Shown here in pieces: positions 33,850 to 43,225 of a stretch of 64,000 nucleotides of DNA. The notes under the pieces were generated by a model. That model searched no databases and was not told the origin of the DNA. It saw nothing but the letters and a program-made list of their open reading frames with translations. How positions within the stretch are numbered: the stretch's first letter is position 1; each line of letters starts with the position of its first letter. The DNA comes from Algiphilus sp. (lineage in GTDB: Bacteria; Pseudomonadota; Gammaproteobacteria; Nevskiales; Nevskiaceae): assembly GCF_023145115.1 (NCBI RefSeq), contig NZ_JAGLEJ010000001.1:62001-126000 (forward strand). The letters run 5' to 3'. Both the position numbers and the translations under genes were made by a program.

Positions 33850-35255
33850 GCGGTGGCGCCCGCCTCCGCCAGACGCCCGCGCAGCGAGTTGCTGAGCGCC
33901 TCGGTCACGGTGACGTCCACGAAGCGTCCGACGGCATCCGCCGGGGCATCGAAATTGACCCAGCGGTTGTTGGACAGTCGGCCCGCCATCTGGCCGTCGC
34001 CGCGGCGCGAGGGTCGCTCCACCAGTACCGGGAAAGTGCCGCCGACCAGACCGCGGCAGTATTCGTCGGAGAGCTGCCGGATGCGGTTCTGCAGGATCGA
34101 CAGGCGCTCCTGCTTGACCGCTGGCGGCACGCCGTCGCGCAGGTTGGCGGCGGGCGTGCCCGGACGCGGGCTGTAGACGAAGGAGAAGGCACTGTCGAAT
34201 CGCGCCTCGGCGATCAGGTCCATGGTGGCGCGGAAGTCGTCGTCGGTCTCGCCCGGGAAGCCGACGATGAAGTCCGACGACAGCGCAATGTCCGGCCGCG
34301 CCGCGCGCAGGCGGCGGATCTTGTCCAGATAGACCCCGGCGGTGTGATTGCGCTTCATCAGCTTGAGGACGCGGTCCGAGCCCGACTGCACGGGAAGATG
34401 CAAATAGTTCGCCAGCTTGGGCTCGTCGGCGAAGGCCTCGATCAGGCCGTCGTCGAATTCGAGCGGGTGCGAGGTCGTGAACCGGATGCGCTCGATGCCC
34501 TCGATGCGTGCCACGTAGTGGATCAGCAACGCGAGGTCGCAGGTGCTGCCGTCCCCGGCCGCGCCGCGATAGCCGTTGACGTTCTGCCCCAGCAGGGTGA
34601 CCTCGCGGACCCCCGACGCCGCCAGCTGGGCGCACTCGACGAGCACATCGTGCAGCGGACGCGATACCTCCTCGCCCCGGGTGTAGGGCACCACGCAGAA
34701 GCTGCAGTACTTGCTGCAGCCCTCCATGATCGACACGAAGGCCGTGGGCCCGTCGGCGCGCGGCTCCGGCAGCCGGTCGAACTTCTCGATCTCCGGAAAG
34801 CTGACGTCGACGGCGGGCCTGCCCGAGGCGCGGGTGGCGTCGAGCAGCTGCGGCAACCGGTGCAGGGTCTGCGGACCGAAGACGACATCGACCAGCTGCT
34901 CGCGCCGGGCGATGGCCTCGCCCTCCTGCGACGCCACGCAGCCGCCGACCGCGACCTGGCGGCCGGGTCGCGCCGTCTTCCACTCGCGCCAGCGCCCCAG
35001 CTCCGAGAACACCTTCTCCTGCGCCTTCTCGCGCACCGAGCAGGTGTTGAGCAGCAGCAGATCGGCCTCGTCGGGCTCGGTCGTGCGCTGGTAACCGTCG
35101 GAAGCGGCGAGAACGTCGGCCATCTTGGCCGAGTCGTACTCGTTCATCTGGCAGCCGAAGGTCTTGATGAAGAGCTTGGGTGCCGGCCGCGGCGCATCCG
35201 CCGTGGCGTCGGGCGCCGGAGGCTCGGCGCCGTCGTGCAGCTTGGATGTGACCAT
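33846..35255 (-). CDS. miaB: tRNA methylthiotransferase MiaB
   Basis: A 469-residue radical-SAM enzyme that adds the 2-methylthio group to N6-isopentenyladenosine at tRNA position 37. The N-terminal cluster ligands are C35 (F-G-C-Q-M-N), C72 (N-T-C-S-V-R) and C106 (G-G-C-V-A-S-Q). The radical-SAM cluster is C180, C184 and C187 in C-S-K-Y-C-S-F-C. A C-terminal TRAM domain follows. The ATG at 35255 is the plausible start, although no strong ribosome binding site precedes it and about 25 residues come before the conserved domain. It is the first gene of the miaB-phoH-ybeY-corC run. Confidence 0.96.
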   Translation of the reverse strand: MVTSKLHDGAEPPAPDATADAPRPAPKLFIKTFGCQMNEYDSAKMADVLAASDGYQRTTEPDEADLLLLNTCSVREKAQEKVFSELGRWREWKTARPGRQVAVGGCVASQEGEAIARREQLVDVVFGPQTLHRLPQLLDATRASGRPAVDVSFPEIEKFDRLPEPRADGPTAFVSIMEGCSKYCSFCVVPYTRGEEVSRPLHDVLVECAQLAASGVREVTLLGQNVNGYRGAAGDGSTCDLALLIHYVARIEGIERIRFTTSHPLEFDDGLIEAFADEPKLANYLHLPVQSGSDRVLKLMKRNHTAGVYLDKIRRLRAARPDIALSSDFIVGFPGETDDDFRATMDLIAEARFDSAFSFVYSPRPGTPAANLRDGVPPAVKQERLSILQNRIRQLSDEYCRGLVGGTFPVLVERPSRRGDGQMAGRLSNNRWVNFDAPADAVGRFVDVTVTEALSNSLRGRLAEAGATA

Positions 35256-35406
35256 CGATGCGGGCTGTGCCCGTGACCGCTGAATGGCCAAAAAGTGTAC
35301 AGCAGGCGCGGGGCCGCCAGCCACACGCGCGCGCCTTTCATTGGCAACCGGCGGAGCAACCGGACGACGGGGGTCGCGGAAGGGCGCCGAATCCCGGAAA
35401 ACGGTT

Positions 35407-35513
35407 ACCCACAGATTTCGCAGATTGACGCCGATTTTCCTGGTTCTGGTGTGCGCTGACTCTGTCAGCGCCACCAGCTCGAACAATCCCCTGAATCTGT
35501 GAAATCTGTGGTT
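35407..35513. repeat. Long intergenic palindrome, copy A
   Basis: A 107-base imperfect palindrome in the 288-base gap between the phosphatase gene end and the miaB start. The outer arms are about 20 bases (35407-35426 and 35494-35513), variants of AACCACAGATTTCACAGATT. The central stem is 15 against 14 bases (35446-35460, 35464-35477), CTGGTGTGCGCTGAC against GTCAGCGCCACCAG, with a TCT loop. The left arm has a G for A change (TTTCGCAG). The arms are much lower in GC than the surroundings. See copies B, C and D. Confidence 0.88.
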
Positions 35514-35543
35514 CCCCGCGTTCTCCTGACGATGCGCCTCCGC

Positions 35544-35981
35544 TCAGCCGATGCGCTGCAGCCAGTCGTCCACGCCCTGGTCGATGAGCGCCAGCGCGTG
35601 CTCGAAGGCGGCGCGCGGCTGGCGGTAGGGATCGGGCACATCGGCCTCGCCGCGCCAGTGCAGAAGGCGGAAGGTGCGTCCGCGCAGCTGCGGAAGGTGC
35701 CGGTGCAGCCAGTCGAGGTGCGAGCCGTCCAGCGCCAGCACCAGATCGGCCGCGGCCATCAGTCCGGAGGTCGCCTGCTTGCCCCTGTGCGGCGTGATGT
35801 CGATGCCGCGCTCGGCCATCAGCGCCACCGCGGTCGGGTCGGCCGGATGCCCCTCGAGGGCCCCGGTACCGGCCGAGAACACCTCGGTCAGCCGGTCGCC
35901 CGCGCGCTCGCGCAGCAGAGCCTCGCCCATCGGGCTGCGGCAGATATTGCCGGTACACACCACGCAGATGCGCGAGAACAT
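35544..35981 (-). CDS. Low-molecular-weight protein tyrosine phosphatase
   Basis: A 145-residue cytoplasmic phosphatase. The P-loop C-x5-R is C9-T-G-N-I-C-R15 followed by S-P, and the general acid is D117 in V-P-D-P-Y. The length is typical of the family. In many bacteria such enzymes pair with a BY-kinase in exopolysaccharide export, but no kinase or polysaccharide gene lies nearby, so the substrate is unknown. The start at 35981 has GGAGA upstream. It follows the quinone reductase gene on the same strand after 48 bases. Confidence 0.93.
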   Translation of the reverse strand: MFSRICVVCTGNICRSPMGEALLRERAGDRLTEVFSAGTGALEGHPADPTAVALMAERGIDITPHRGKQATSGLMAAADLVLALDGSHLDWLHRHLPQLRGRTFRLLHWRGEADVPDPYRQPRAAFEHALALIDQGVDDWLQRIG

Positions 35982-36029
35982 GCAGTCTCCGTCAGGACTT
36001 GTAGGGGCCGCGCACCGCGGCCGGCCGGC

Positions 36030-37004
36030 TCAGGGCAGAAGCGCGATCTTGCCGTTCACGCGCCGTGCGCGCATGTCGGCCAGCGCCTGAGCGGCTTCCT
36101 CCAGCGGATAGGTCTTCGAGATGTGCGGCCGCAGCTTGCCCTCGCTGAACCACGCGAAGAGCTGCTCGAAGTTCTCGAAGTTGACCTTGGGCTCGCGCGC
36201 CACGAAGGCGCCCCAGAACACGCCCACCGCCGAGGCCCCCTTGAGCAGCAGGCGGTTCAGCGCGACCTCGGGAATGCCGCCGGCCGCGAAGCCGATCACC
36301 AGATAGCGACCGCGCCAGTTGATCGCCGAGAAGCAGTCCTGCGCGAGATCGCCGCCGACCGGATCGAAGATGACATCGGCACCCTGGCCGTTGGTGCGCT
36401 TCTTGACCTCGTCCTTGAAGGAGCCGTGCGAATAGTTGATGGTCTCGTCGGCGCCGTAGTGGCTGGCCAGCGACAGCTTCTCCTGCGTGCTGGCCGCGGC
36501 GATCACGCGCGCGCCCATGAGCTTGCCGATCTGCACCGCCGCCAGACCGACGCCGCCGCCGGCGCCGAGCACCAGCAGCGTCTCGCCCTCGGCGAGCGCG
36601 GCGCGCTGACGCAGCGCATGGATGACGGTGCCGTAGACCAGCGGAAATGCCGAGGCCTGCGAATAGTCCATCTCGCGCGGGATGGGCATGACGGCCTCGC
36701 CCGGCGCACAGGCCTGATCCGCGAATCCGCCCACCTGCACCAGCGCGGTGACGCGGTCGCCCGGACGCACGTGGCGGATCTTCTCGCCCACCGCGATCAC
36801 CTCGCCGGCGACCTCGGAGCCGGGGATGAAGGGCGGCTCGGCGCGCAGCTGGTAGCGCCCCTCGACGATCAGCGTGTCCGGGAAGTTGACGCCGCATGCG
36901 TGCACCTTGATGCAGACCTCATTCGCCTTGGGCTCGAGATCCGGGCGTTCCTCGACGGCGAGATCGTCGGGGGGACCGAGGGACTTGCAGACGACGGCGC
37001 GCAT
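36030..37004 (-). CDS. Zinc-independent NADPH:quinone oxidoreductase (MDR family)
   Basis: A 324-residue medium-chain dehydrogenase/reductase. The N-terminal GroES-like domain (1-120) includes G-V-N-F-P-D-T-L and P-G-S-E-V-A-G-E-V but lacks the zinc-binding cysteines. The Rossmann domain has G-A-G-G-G-V-G at 147-153. This is the quinone oxidoreductase/QorA-like branch, which reduces quinones or enones with NADPH; the real substrate cannot be told from sequence. The start ATG at 37004 has AGGAGA five bases upstream. It is divergent from the M61 peptidase gene. Confidence 0.9.
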   Translation of the reverse strand: MRAVVCKSLGPPDDLAVEERPDLEPKANEVCIKVHACGVNFPDTLIVEGRYQLRAEPPFIPGSEVAGEVIAVGEKIRHVRPGDRVTALVQVGGFADQACAPGEAVMPIPREMDYSQASAFPLVYGTVIHALRQRAALAEGETLLVLGAGGGVGLAAVQIGKLMGARVIAAASTQEKLSLASHYGADETINYSHGSFKDEVKKRTNGQGADVIFDPVGGDLAQDCFSAINWRGRYLVIGFAAGGIPEVALNRLLLKGASAVGVFWGAFVAREPKVNFENFEQLFAWFSEGKLRPHISKTYPLEEAAQALADMRARRVNGKIALLP

Positions 37005-37121
37005 TGCGTTCTCCTGGGGCAGCGCGTGATTTGACGCGAGTGTAGCCAAAAGCCGGCGGTACGGTCCGGCGAAGCGCAACGCTACAATGCCAGCCCTTTC
37101 GCCGCAGGACGGGCAAGCGTC

Positions 37122-38894
37122 TTGGCCAAGCCTTCGCTGCACTTCCACATCCGGCTCGCCGACCCGCAGGCCCATCGCCTGCGCCTGCAGTGCCGCATCG
37201 CGGAACCGCAGGCCGACGGTCAGGTGCTGCGCCTGGCGAGCTGGACCCGCGGCAGCTACCTGGTGCGCGACTTCGCGCGCCACATCACCTGGCTGCGCGC
37301 CGAGAGCCACGGCCAGCCGGTGTGCTGGCAGCGTCTGGACAAGCGCAGCATCCGCCTCGCGCCGTGCGACGGGCCGCTGGTCGTCGAGTACGAGATCCAC
37401 GCCTTCGACCCCAGCGTGCGCAAGGCCTATCTCGACGACAGTCGCGGCTTCATCAACGGCACCTCGGTGTTCTGGCGCGTGGAGGGCCACGACGGCGCCG
37501 TCGGCGTCACCATCGAGCCGCCGCCGCTCGAGGACTGGTGCGCCGCCACCACGCTGACGCCGGTGGACACCGACAAGCGCGGCTTCGGCGACTTCCGCGC
37601 CGACGACTGGGAAGACCTCGTCGATCACCCGCTGAGCTTCGGACCGCTGCGACGGGTGCGCTTCGCGGCCGACGGCATCGACCACGAGCTCGCCTTCACC
37701 GGCCTGCTGCCGCCGGCGCTGGACGAGGCACGCCTGCGCGAGGATCTGACGCGGGTGTGCGAGACCCAGCGCGCGCTCTTCGGCAACGAACCGGCGCTGG
37801 CGCGTTACCAGTTCCAGACCGCGGTCACCGCCGACAGCTACGGCGGCCTCGAGCACCGCAGCTCCTGCGCGCTGGTGTGCGCGCGCGATGCACTGCCCCT
37901 GCAGGGCGAAACCGAGCGCAAGGCCGCCTATCGCGAGTTCCTCGGGCTGTGCAGCCACGAGTACTTCCACCTCTGGAACGTCAAGCGCATCACGCCGGAA
38001 GCCTTCGCGGCATCCGATCTCGGCGCCGAGGCTTACACCCGCGATCTGTGGGCCTACGAAGGGGTCACCAGCTACTACGACGACTACATGCTGCTGCGCG
38101 CCGGCTGCCTGAGCGTGCAGGAATATCTCGACCTGGTCGCGCGCACCATGACCCGCGTCGGGCGCACGCCCGGCCGCCAGCTGCACAGCCTGGCCGAGTC
38201 GAGCTTCGAGGCGTGGACCAAGTTCTACCAGCCCGACGAGAACCTCCCCAACGCCACCGTCAGCTACTACGCCAAGGGCGCGCTCGCCGCCCTGCTGCTG
38301 GACCTGCGCCTGCGCCGCGACGGCGATACCAGTCTCGACGCCGTCATGCGCAGGCTCTGGCAGGACCACGGCGCCACCGGCACGCCGGCGCCGGAGGGCG
38401 CGCTGGAGCGCGCCGCGCGCGCGCTGTCGGGCATCCCGGAGCTCGGCACCGACCTGCACGGCTGGCTGCGCGGCACCGGCGAGCTGCCGCTGCCCGAGAT
38501 GCTGGCCGCGTTCGGCATCCGCTGCGAGCACGACGTCGACGATCAGCATCCCGAGCGGCAGGCCCGCGTCGGGCTGCGCCTGCGCCCGGAGAGCGCCGTG
38601 CTGGCCGGCGTGGTCGAGAACAGCCCGGCGCAGCGCGCAGGCCTGGGCGGCGGCGACGAGCTGGTGGCACTCGGTAGCGCCCGCGTCACCGCGCACAACA
38701 TCAGCGCGCGCCTGCTCCGGCTGCGCCCCGGTGAACCGGTGACGGCGCACTACTTCCGCGACCACCAACTGCGCGAGGCACTGCTGGCACCGGAAACCCC
38801 GCTCGCCGATGCCTTCCGGCTCAGGCTCGACGACGACGCCGACAGCGCGGCGCGCGCGCGGCGTGCCGCCTGGCTCGGCGAGGCCGCGGCATGA
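37122..38894 (+). CDS. M61-family glycyl aminopeptidase with PDZ domain
   Basis: A 590-residue metallopeptidase. The N-terminal all-beta domain includes W-T-R-G-S-Y-L-V-R-D-F-A-R-H. The zinc site is H279-E280-Y-F-H283 with E313 in A-Y-E-G as the third ligand, and a C-terminal PDZ domain spans about 490-560. The family releases N-terminal glycine or alanine. No signal peptide is visible, so it is probably cytoplasmic. The start appears to be TTG at 37122, since the conserved N-terminal strand begins directly after it and no ATG or GTG is in frame there. Its stop overlaps the plsY start (ATGA). Confidence 0.9.
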   Translation: MAKPSLHFHIRLADPQAHRLRLQCRIAEPQADGQVLRLASWTRGSYLVRDFARHITWLRAESHGQPVCWQRLDKRSIRLAPCDGPLVVEYEIHAFDPSVRKAYLDDSRGFINGTSVFWRVEGHDGAVGVTIEPPPLEDWCAATTLTPVDTDKRGFGDFRADDWEDLVDHPLSFGPLRRVRFAADGIDHELAFTGLLPPALDEARLREDLTRVCETQRALFGNEPALARYQFQTAVTADSYGGLEHRSSCALVCARDALPLQGETERKAAYREFLGLCSHEYFHLWNVKRITPEAFAASDLGAEAYTRDLWAYEGVTSYYDDYMLLRAGCLSVQEYLDLVARTMTRVGRTPGRQLHSLAESSFEAWTKFYQPDENLPNATVSYYAKGALAALLLDLRLRRDGDTSLDAVMRRLWQDHGATGTPAPEGALERAARALSGIPELGTDLHGWLRGTGELPLPEMLAAFGIRCEHDVDDQHPERQARVGLRLRPESAVLAGVVENSPAQRAGLGGGDELVALGSARVTAHNISARLLRLRPGEPVTAHYFRDHQLREALLAPETPLADAFRLRLDDDADSAARARRAAWLGEAAA

Positions 38895-39544
38895 GCCCGT
38901 TCCTGGCCGGTGTCCTGTGCGCCCTCGGCGGCTACCTGCTCGGCACCGTGCTGGGCGGGTCGCTGATGGCACGCCTGCGCGGTGTCGATCTGCGCAGCAG
39001 CGGCTCGGGCAACGTCGGCGCCACCAATGCGCTGCGCGCCGGCGGTGCGCGACTCGCCATTCCGGTGCTGGCCATCGACATCGGCAAGGGCGTGCTGGCG
39101 GTGCTGCTGCTGCCGTGGCTGCTCGGCGGCGCCGCCAATCCGGAGCCGCTCGGCTTCATCGCCGGCGTCGCGGCGGCGGTCGGCCACTGCTATCCGGTGT
39201 GGACCGGCTTCCGCGGCGGCAAGGGCGTGGCGACACTGGCCGGCGTGTTCGCGGTGCTGCTGCCGGGCATCTTCGCGATCATGCTCGGCGTCTTCCTGCT
39301 CACCGCGCTCGCCACCGGCTACATCGGCCTGGCCAGCACGCTGGCCGCGGTCACGGCGGTGGCATGCGGCCTGATCGTGCCGGCCGATCAACTGCCCGAC
39401 GGCGCCGCGCCCTTCGTTATGGCGATGGCGGCGCTGGTCATCTTCAAGCACCGCGAGAATCTGCAGCGCCTGCTGCAGGGCACCGAGGTGCGCATGGAGC
39501 GCATCGCGCTGCTGCGGCGATGGCTGATCCGCAACCGGAACTGA
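38891..39544 (+). CDS. plsY: Glycerol-3-phosphate acyltransferase PlsY
   Basis: A 217-residue polytopic inner-membrane enzyme that acylates glycerol-3-phosphate from acyl-phosphate, the first step of phospholipid synthesis in the PlsX/PlsY route. Visible motifs are S-G-S-G-N-V-G-A-T-N (loop 1), the G-H-C-Y-P-V-W-x-x-F-R-G-G-K-G-V-A-T segment (loop 2) and a weaker third loop. About five membrane helices are predicted. It is coupled to the M61 gene and overlaps birA by 25 bases. Confidence 0.95.
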   Translation: MSPFLAGVLCALGGYLLGTVLGGSLMARLRGVDLRSSGSGNVGATNALRAGGARLAIPVLAIDIGKGVLAVLLLPWLLGGAANPEPLGFIAGVAAAVGHCYPVWTGFRGGKGVATLAGVFAVLLPGIFAIMLGVFLLTALATGYIGLASTLAAVTAVACGLIVPADQLPDGAAPFVMAMAALVIFKHRENLQRLLQGTEVRMERIALLRRWLIRNRN

Positions 39545-40491
39545 GCGCGCTGCTGCGCGCGCTCGCCGACGGCGACTGGCACTCCGGCGAGCAGCTCGCC
39601 ATGCGCGCCGGCTGCTCACGCGCGGCCCTGGCCAAGCGCGTGGCGCGCCTGAAGCGCGACTACGCACTCGACATCGCCGCCACCGCGGGCCGCGGCTATC
39701 GCCTCGCCGAGCCGCTGGATCCGCTCGATGCCGAGGCCATGCGCGATGCGCTGCGCGCGCGCACCGACACCGTCACCGTGCTCGATACCGTCGATTCGAC
39801 CAATCGCTGGCTGCTCGACGCCCCGCCGAGCGCCGATCCGCAGGTCTGCACCGCGGAGATGCAGAGTGCCGGCCGCGGCCGGCGTGGCCGGGACTGGGCG
39901 TCGCCGTTCGGCCGCAGCCTGTATCTGTCGGTGTCGTGGCACTTCGCGCACACGGCGGCTGCGCTCGGCGCCCTCCCGCTGGCGATGGGCTGCGCCGCGG
40001 CCGACGCGCTGGAGGCCGCCGGCGCGCGCGCGGTCGGCCTCAAGTGGCCGAACGATCTGGTGGTCGACGGTGGCAAGCTCGGCGGGCTGCTCATCGAGGC
40101 GCGCGGCGAGATGGGCGGCAGCTTCCGCGTGGTGGTCGGCCTGGGCGTGAACGTATACCGCCATGCCGGCCTCGATGCCCTCGATCAGCCGGCCGTGGCG
40201 CTTGCCGACTGCGTGACCGGCGCGCCGCCCGCGCGCAGCGCGCTGTGCGCGGCGCTCGCGGACGCCATGCTGGCGGGCTGCGCACGCTTCGCCGAGCAGG
40301 GTCTCGACGCGTTCCGCGATGCCTTCGCGCGCCGCGACGTGCTGCGCGACCGCCCGGTGACCGTGCACGCCGCCAGCGCCTGGCAGGGCATCGCGCGCGG
40401 GGTGGACCCGAGCGGCGCGCTGCTGGTGGCCGACGCCACCGGGGCACTGCAGGCGGTGCACGCCGGCGATGTCTCGGTGCGACCGGCATGA
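39520..40491 (+). CDS. birA: Biotin protein ligase / biotin repressor BirA
   Basis: A 323-residue bifunctional protein. The N-terminal winged helix (about 8-62, with G-E-Q-L-A-M-R-A-G-C-S-R-A-A-L-A-K-R) would repress biotin genes. The catalytic domain has the biotinyl-AMP loop G-R-G-R-R-G-R at 118-124, K-W-P-N-D-L at 175-180 and a C-terminal SH3-like domain. It activates biotin and attaches it to the carboxyl carrier protein. The start ATG at 39520 lies inside plsY, and its stop overlaps the coaX start (ATGA). No biotin genes are in the window. Confidence 0.95.
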   Translation: MADPQPELSALLRALADGDWHSGEQLAMRAGCSRAALAKRVARLKRDYALDIAATAGRGYRLAEPLDPLDAEAMRDALRARTDTVTVLDTVDSTNRWLLDAPPSADPQVCTAEMQSAGRGRRGRDWASPFGRSLYLSVSWHFAHTAAALGALPLAMGCAAADALEAAGARAVGLKWPNDLVVDGGKLGGLLIEARGEMGGSFRVVVGLGVNVYRHAGLDALDQPAVALADCVTGAPPARSALCAALADAMLAGCARFAEQGLDAFRDAFARRDVLRDRPVTVHAASAWQGIARGVDPSGALLVADATGALQAVHAGDVSVRPA

Positions 40492-41192
40492 GCCGGGTGC
40501 TGATCGACATCGGCAACACCCGTCTGAAGTGGCGCGCGGGCGACGCCGCGGCGGTGGCGTGGCACGCCCACGACGGCGACCCGGTGACGGCGCTGCGGAC
40601 GCTGCCGGCACTGGCGGGCGCGGAAGTGCTGATCGCCCAGGTCATGGGCGCGACCACGCGCGACGCGCTGCGCGCGGCCGCCGCGGCGGCCGGCGCGAGC
40701 GCGGTACGCTTCGCGGATACCGAAGCCGAGCGTGACGGGCTGCGCATCGCCTACGACGACCCCGCGCGCCTGGGGGTGGACCGCTTCCTGGCCATGCTGG
40801 CGCTGTGGCGCGAGCTGCGCGGCCCCTTCCTGGTGGCCAGCGCCGGCACCGCGCTGACGGTCGACATCGTGGACGCCGAGGGCCGCCATCTGGGCGGCTA
40901 CATCGCCCCCGGCCTGCACGCCATGCGCAGCGCGGTGCTCGACCGCACGCGCTTTCCGCACGCCTTCGACGCGCCGGCCGACGGCCGCCCCGGCACCAGC
41001 ACGGAGGGCTGCGTGGCCGAGGCCGCGCTGGCGGCATCGCTGGGTCTGCTGGAGCGCTGCCGGCGCGACCATGACGGCCCCGCCTTCCTCAGCGGGGGCG
41101 ACGCCGCCACGCTGCTGCCGCACCTCGACCCGACGGCATGGCAGACCCGCGAGCACGTGGTCCTGGACGGCCTCGCCGCGCTCGACGCCTGA
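40488..41192 (+). CDS. coaX: Type III pantothenate kinase CoaX
   Basis: A 234-residue cytoplasmic kinase of the ASKHA fold that phosphorylates pantothenate in the first step of coenzyme A synthesis. Motifs: D-I-G-N-T-R-L-K-W (phosphate 1), G-V-D-R-F-L-A-M (pantothenate pocket), S-A-G-T-A-L-T-V-D (phosphate 2) and L-S-G-G-D-A near the end. The start overlaps the birA stop. The birA-coaX pair is common in Gammaproteobacteria that lack the type I enzyme CoaA. Confidence 0.95.
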   Translation: MSRVLIDIGNTRLKWRAGDAAAVAWHAHDGDPVTALRTLPALAGAEVLIAQVMGATTRDALRAAAAAAGASAVRFADTEAERDGLRIAYDDPARLGVDRFLAMLALWRELRGPFLVASAGTALTVDIVDAEGRHLGGYIAPGLHAMRSAVLDRTRFPHAFDAPADGRPGTSTEGCVAEAALAASLGLLERCRRDHDGPAFLSGGDAATLLPHLDPTAWQTREHVVLDGLAALDA

Positions 41193-41226
41193 CCGCGCCG
41201 CCGGACTGCGGCATGCTGGGTCCATC

Positions 41227-42033
41227 ATGAGCATCCTCCAGCTGCCGCACGCACCGCCCCGCATCCTGCTGTTCGACTGGCACGCCACGCTGGTCGACAC
41301 GCTCGACGCCATGTACCACGCGGTCGACGACGTGCTGCCCCGGCTGGCCGAGCTGGGCCTGGTCGAGCGCCTGCTCAGGCCGGAGGACTCCAAGACCGTC
41401 GAGGACGCCAAGCTGGTCAAGTACGTGCGCGAACACGCGCGCCTGCACCCCAAGATCCGCGCCGAACGCAAGATCTCGCGCACCGACATCTTCGAGGTGC
41501 TGTTCGGCCCCGACCAGGAGGCCAAGAAGATCATCCACGCCGCCTTCGACGCGAGCTACGCCAAGGTCTTCGGCGAGGTCCATCCGCTCGAGCCCGACGC
41601 GCGCACGCACCTGCAGGCGATGCGCGACAGGGACCTGCAGCTGGGCGTGCTGTCCAACCGCAGCCGCCAGTTCATGGCGCACGAGATCTTCGCGGTGGAC
41701 GGCACCGGCTGGGTGGATCTCTTCGACTGCATGGCCTGCGGCGACGACGTGGCCCACCGCAAGCCCGAGCCGGACCTCATCCTCAAGGCGCTGGCCGACC
41801 TCGACGCGGAACCGAACCTCGGCTGCTGGTACATCGGCGACAGCACCACCGACGTGATCTCGGCGGCGCGCGCCGGCGTCACGCCGATCTTCTACAACGG
41901 CGCCGGCTGGGATCAGGACTGGATCGACCACATCTTCCCGCAGACCGTGCGTCACCCCTACGCGCCGCACGCAGTGGTGCGCGACCTGCCCGAGCTGCTG
42001 GCGCTGGTCGAGCAGTTCCTGGCCGTCAGCTGA
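41227..42033 (+). CDS. HAD-superfamily protein with a D-W-H-A-T motif I
   Basis: A 268-residue HAD-fold protein. Motif I is D17-W-H19-A-T21-L-V-D: the nucleophile aspartate is present, but the second aspartate (acid/base) is histidine. Motif II is near L-S-N-R-S, motif III is the lysine in H-R-K-P-E-P-D, and motif IV is Y-I-G-D-S-T-T-D-V. The cap is helical with a basic stretch (R-A-E-R-K-I-S-R). Phosphatases of the family need the second Asp, so the reaction is uncertain; it could be a slow phosphatase or a different transfer. It stands alone between coaX (34-base gap) and moaA. Confidence 0.8.
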   Translation: MSILQLPHAPPRILLFDWHATLVDTLDAMYHAVDDVLPRLAELGLVERLLRPEDSKTVEDAKLVKYVREHARLHPKIRAERKISRTDIFEVLFGPDQEAKKIIHAAFDASYAKVFGEVHPLEPDARTHLQAMRDRDLQLGVLSNRSRQFMAHEIFAVDGTGWVDLFDCMACGDDVAHRKPEPDLILKALADLDAEPNLGCWYIGDSTTDVISAARAGVTPIFYNGAGWDQDWIDHIFPQTVRHPYAPHAVVRDLPELLALVEQFLAVS

Positions 42034-42098
42034 GGCGTTGCCGGGCACGCCGAGGCGCGTGCGATACTGGGAGGTCGTTCCGCAGCCGTGCCGCGCCC

Positions 42099-43136
<1,038 letters not shown>

Positions 43137-43166
43137 GACCGCCGCCGGCACCACCCTGAACGAGAA

Positions 43167-43198
43167 CGCCGGCCCGCCGCGTTGGCGACGGGCCGGCG
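43167..43198. terminator. Possible bidirectional stem-loop terminator
   Basis: A 10-base inverted repeat (43167-43176 and 43189-43198, CGCCGGCCCG and its complement) with a 12-base loop lies between the ends of moaA and the convergent delta-60 lipoprotein gene. The position fits termination from both sides, but no T tract follows on either strand, so this is tentative. Confidence 0.4.
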
Positions 43199-43225
43199 CG
43201 ATGATCGCCGCGCTGACGCGGGTCT

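Noticed and set aside
36030..38972. A 980-codon minus-strand frame suggesting a giant fused oxidoreductase
   Set aside because: Only the last 324 codons from ATG 37004 are a real gene with a good ribosome binding site; the upstream part is antisense to the M61 peptidase.
40185..41534. A 449-codon minus-strand frame opposite birA, coaX and the HAD gene
   Set aside because: All three plus-strand genes have full catalytic motifs and coupled starts; the antisense frame has no signal.
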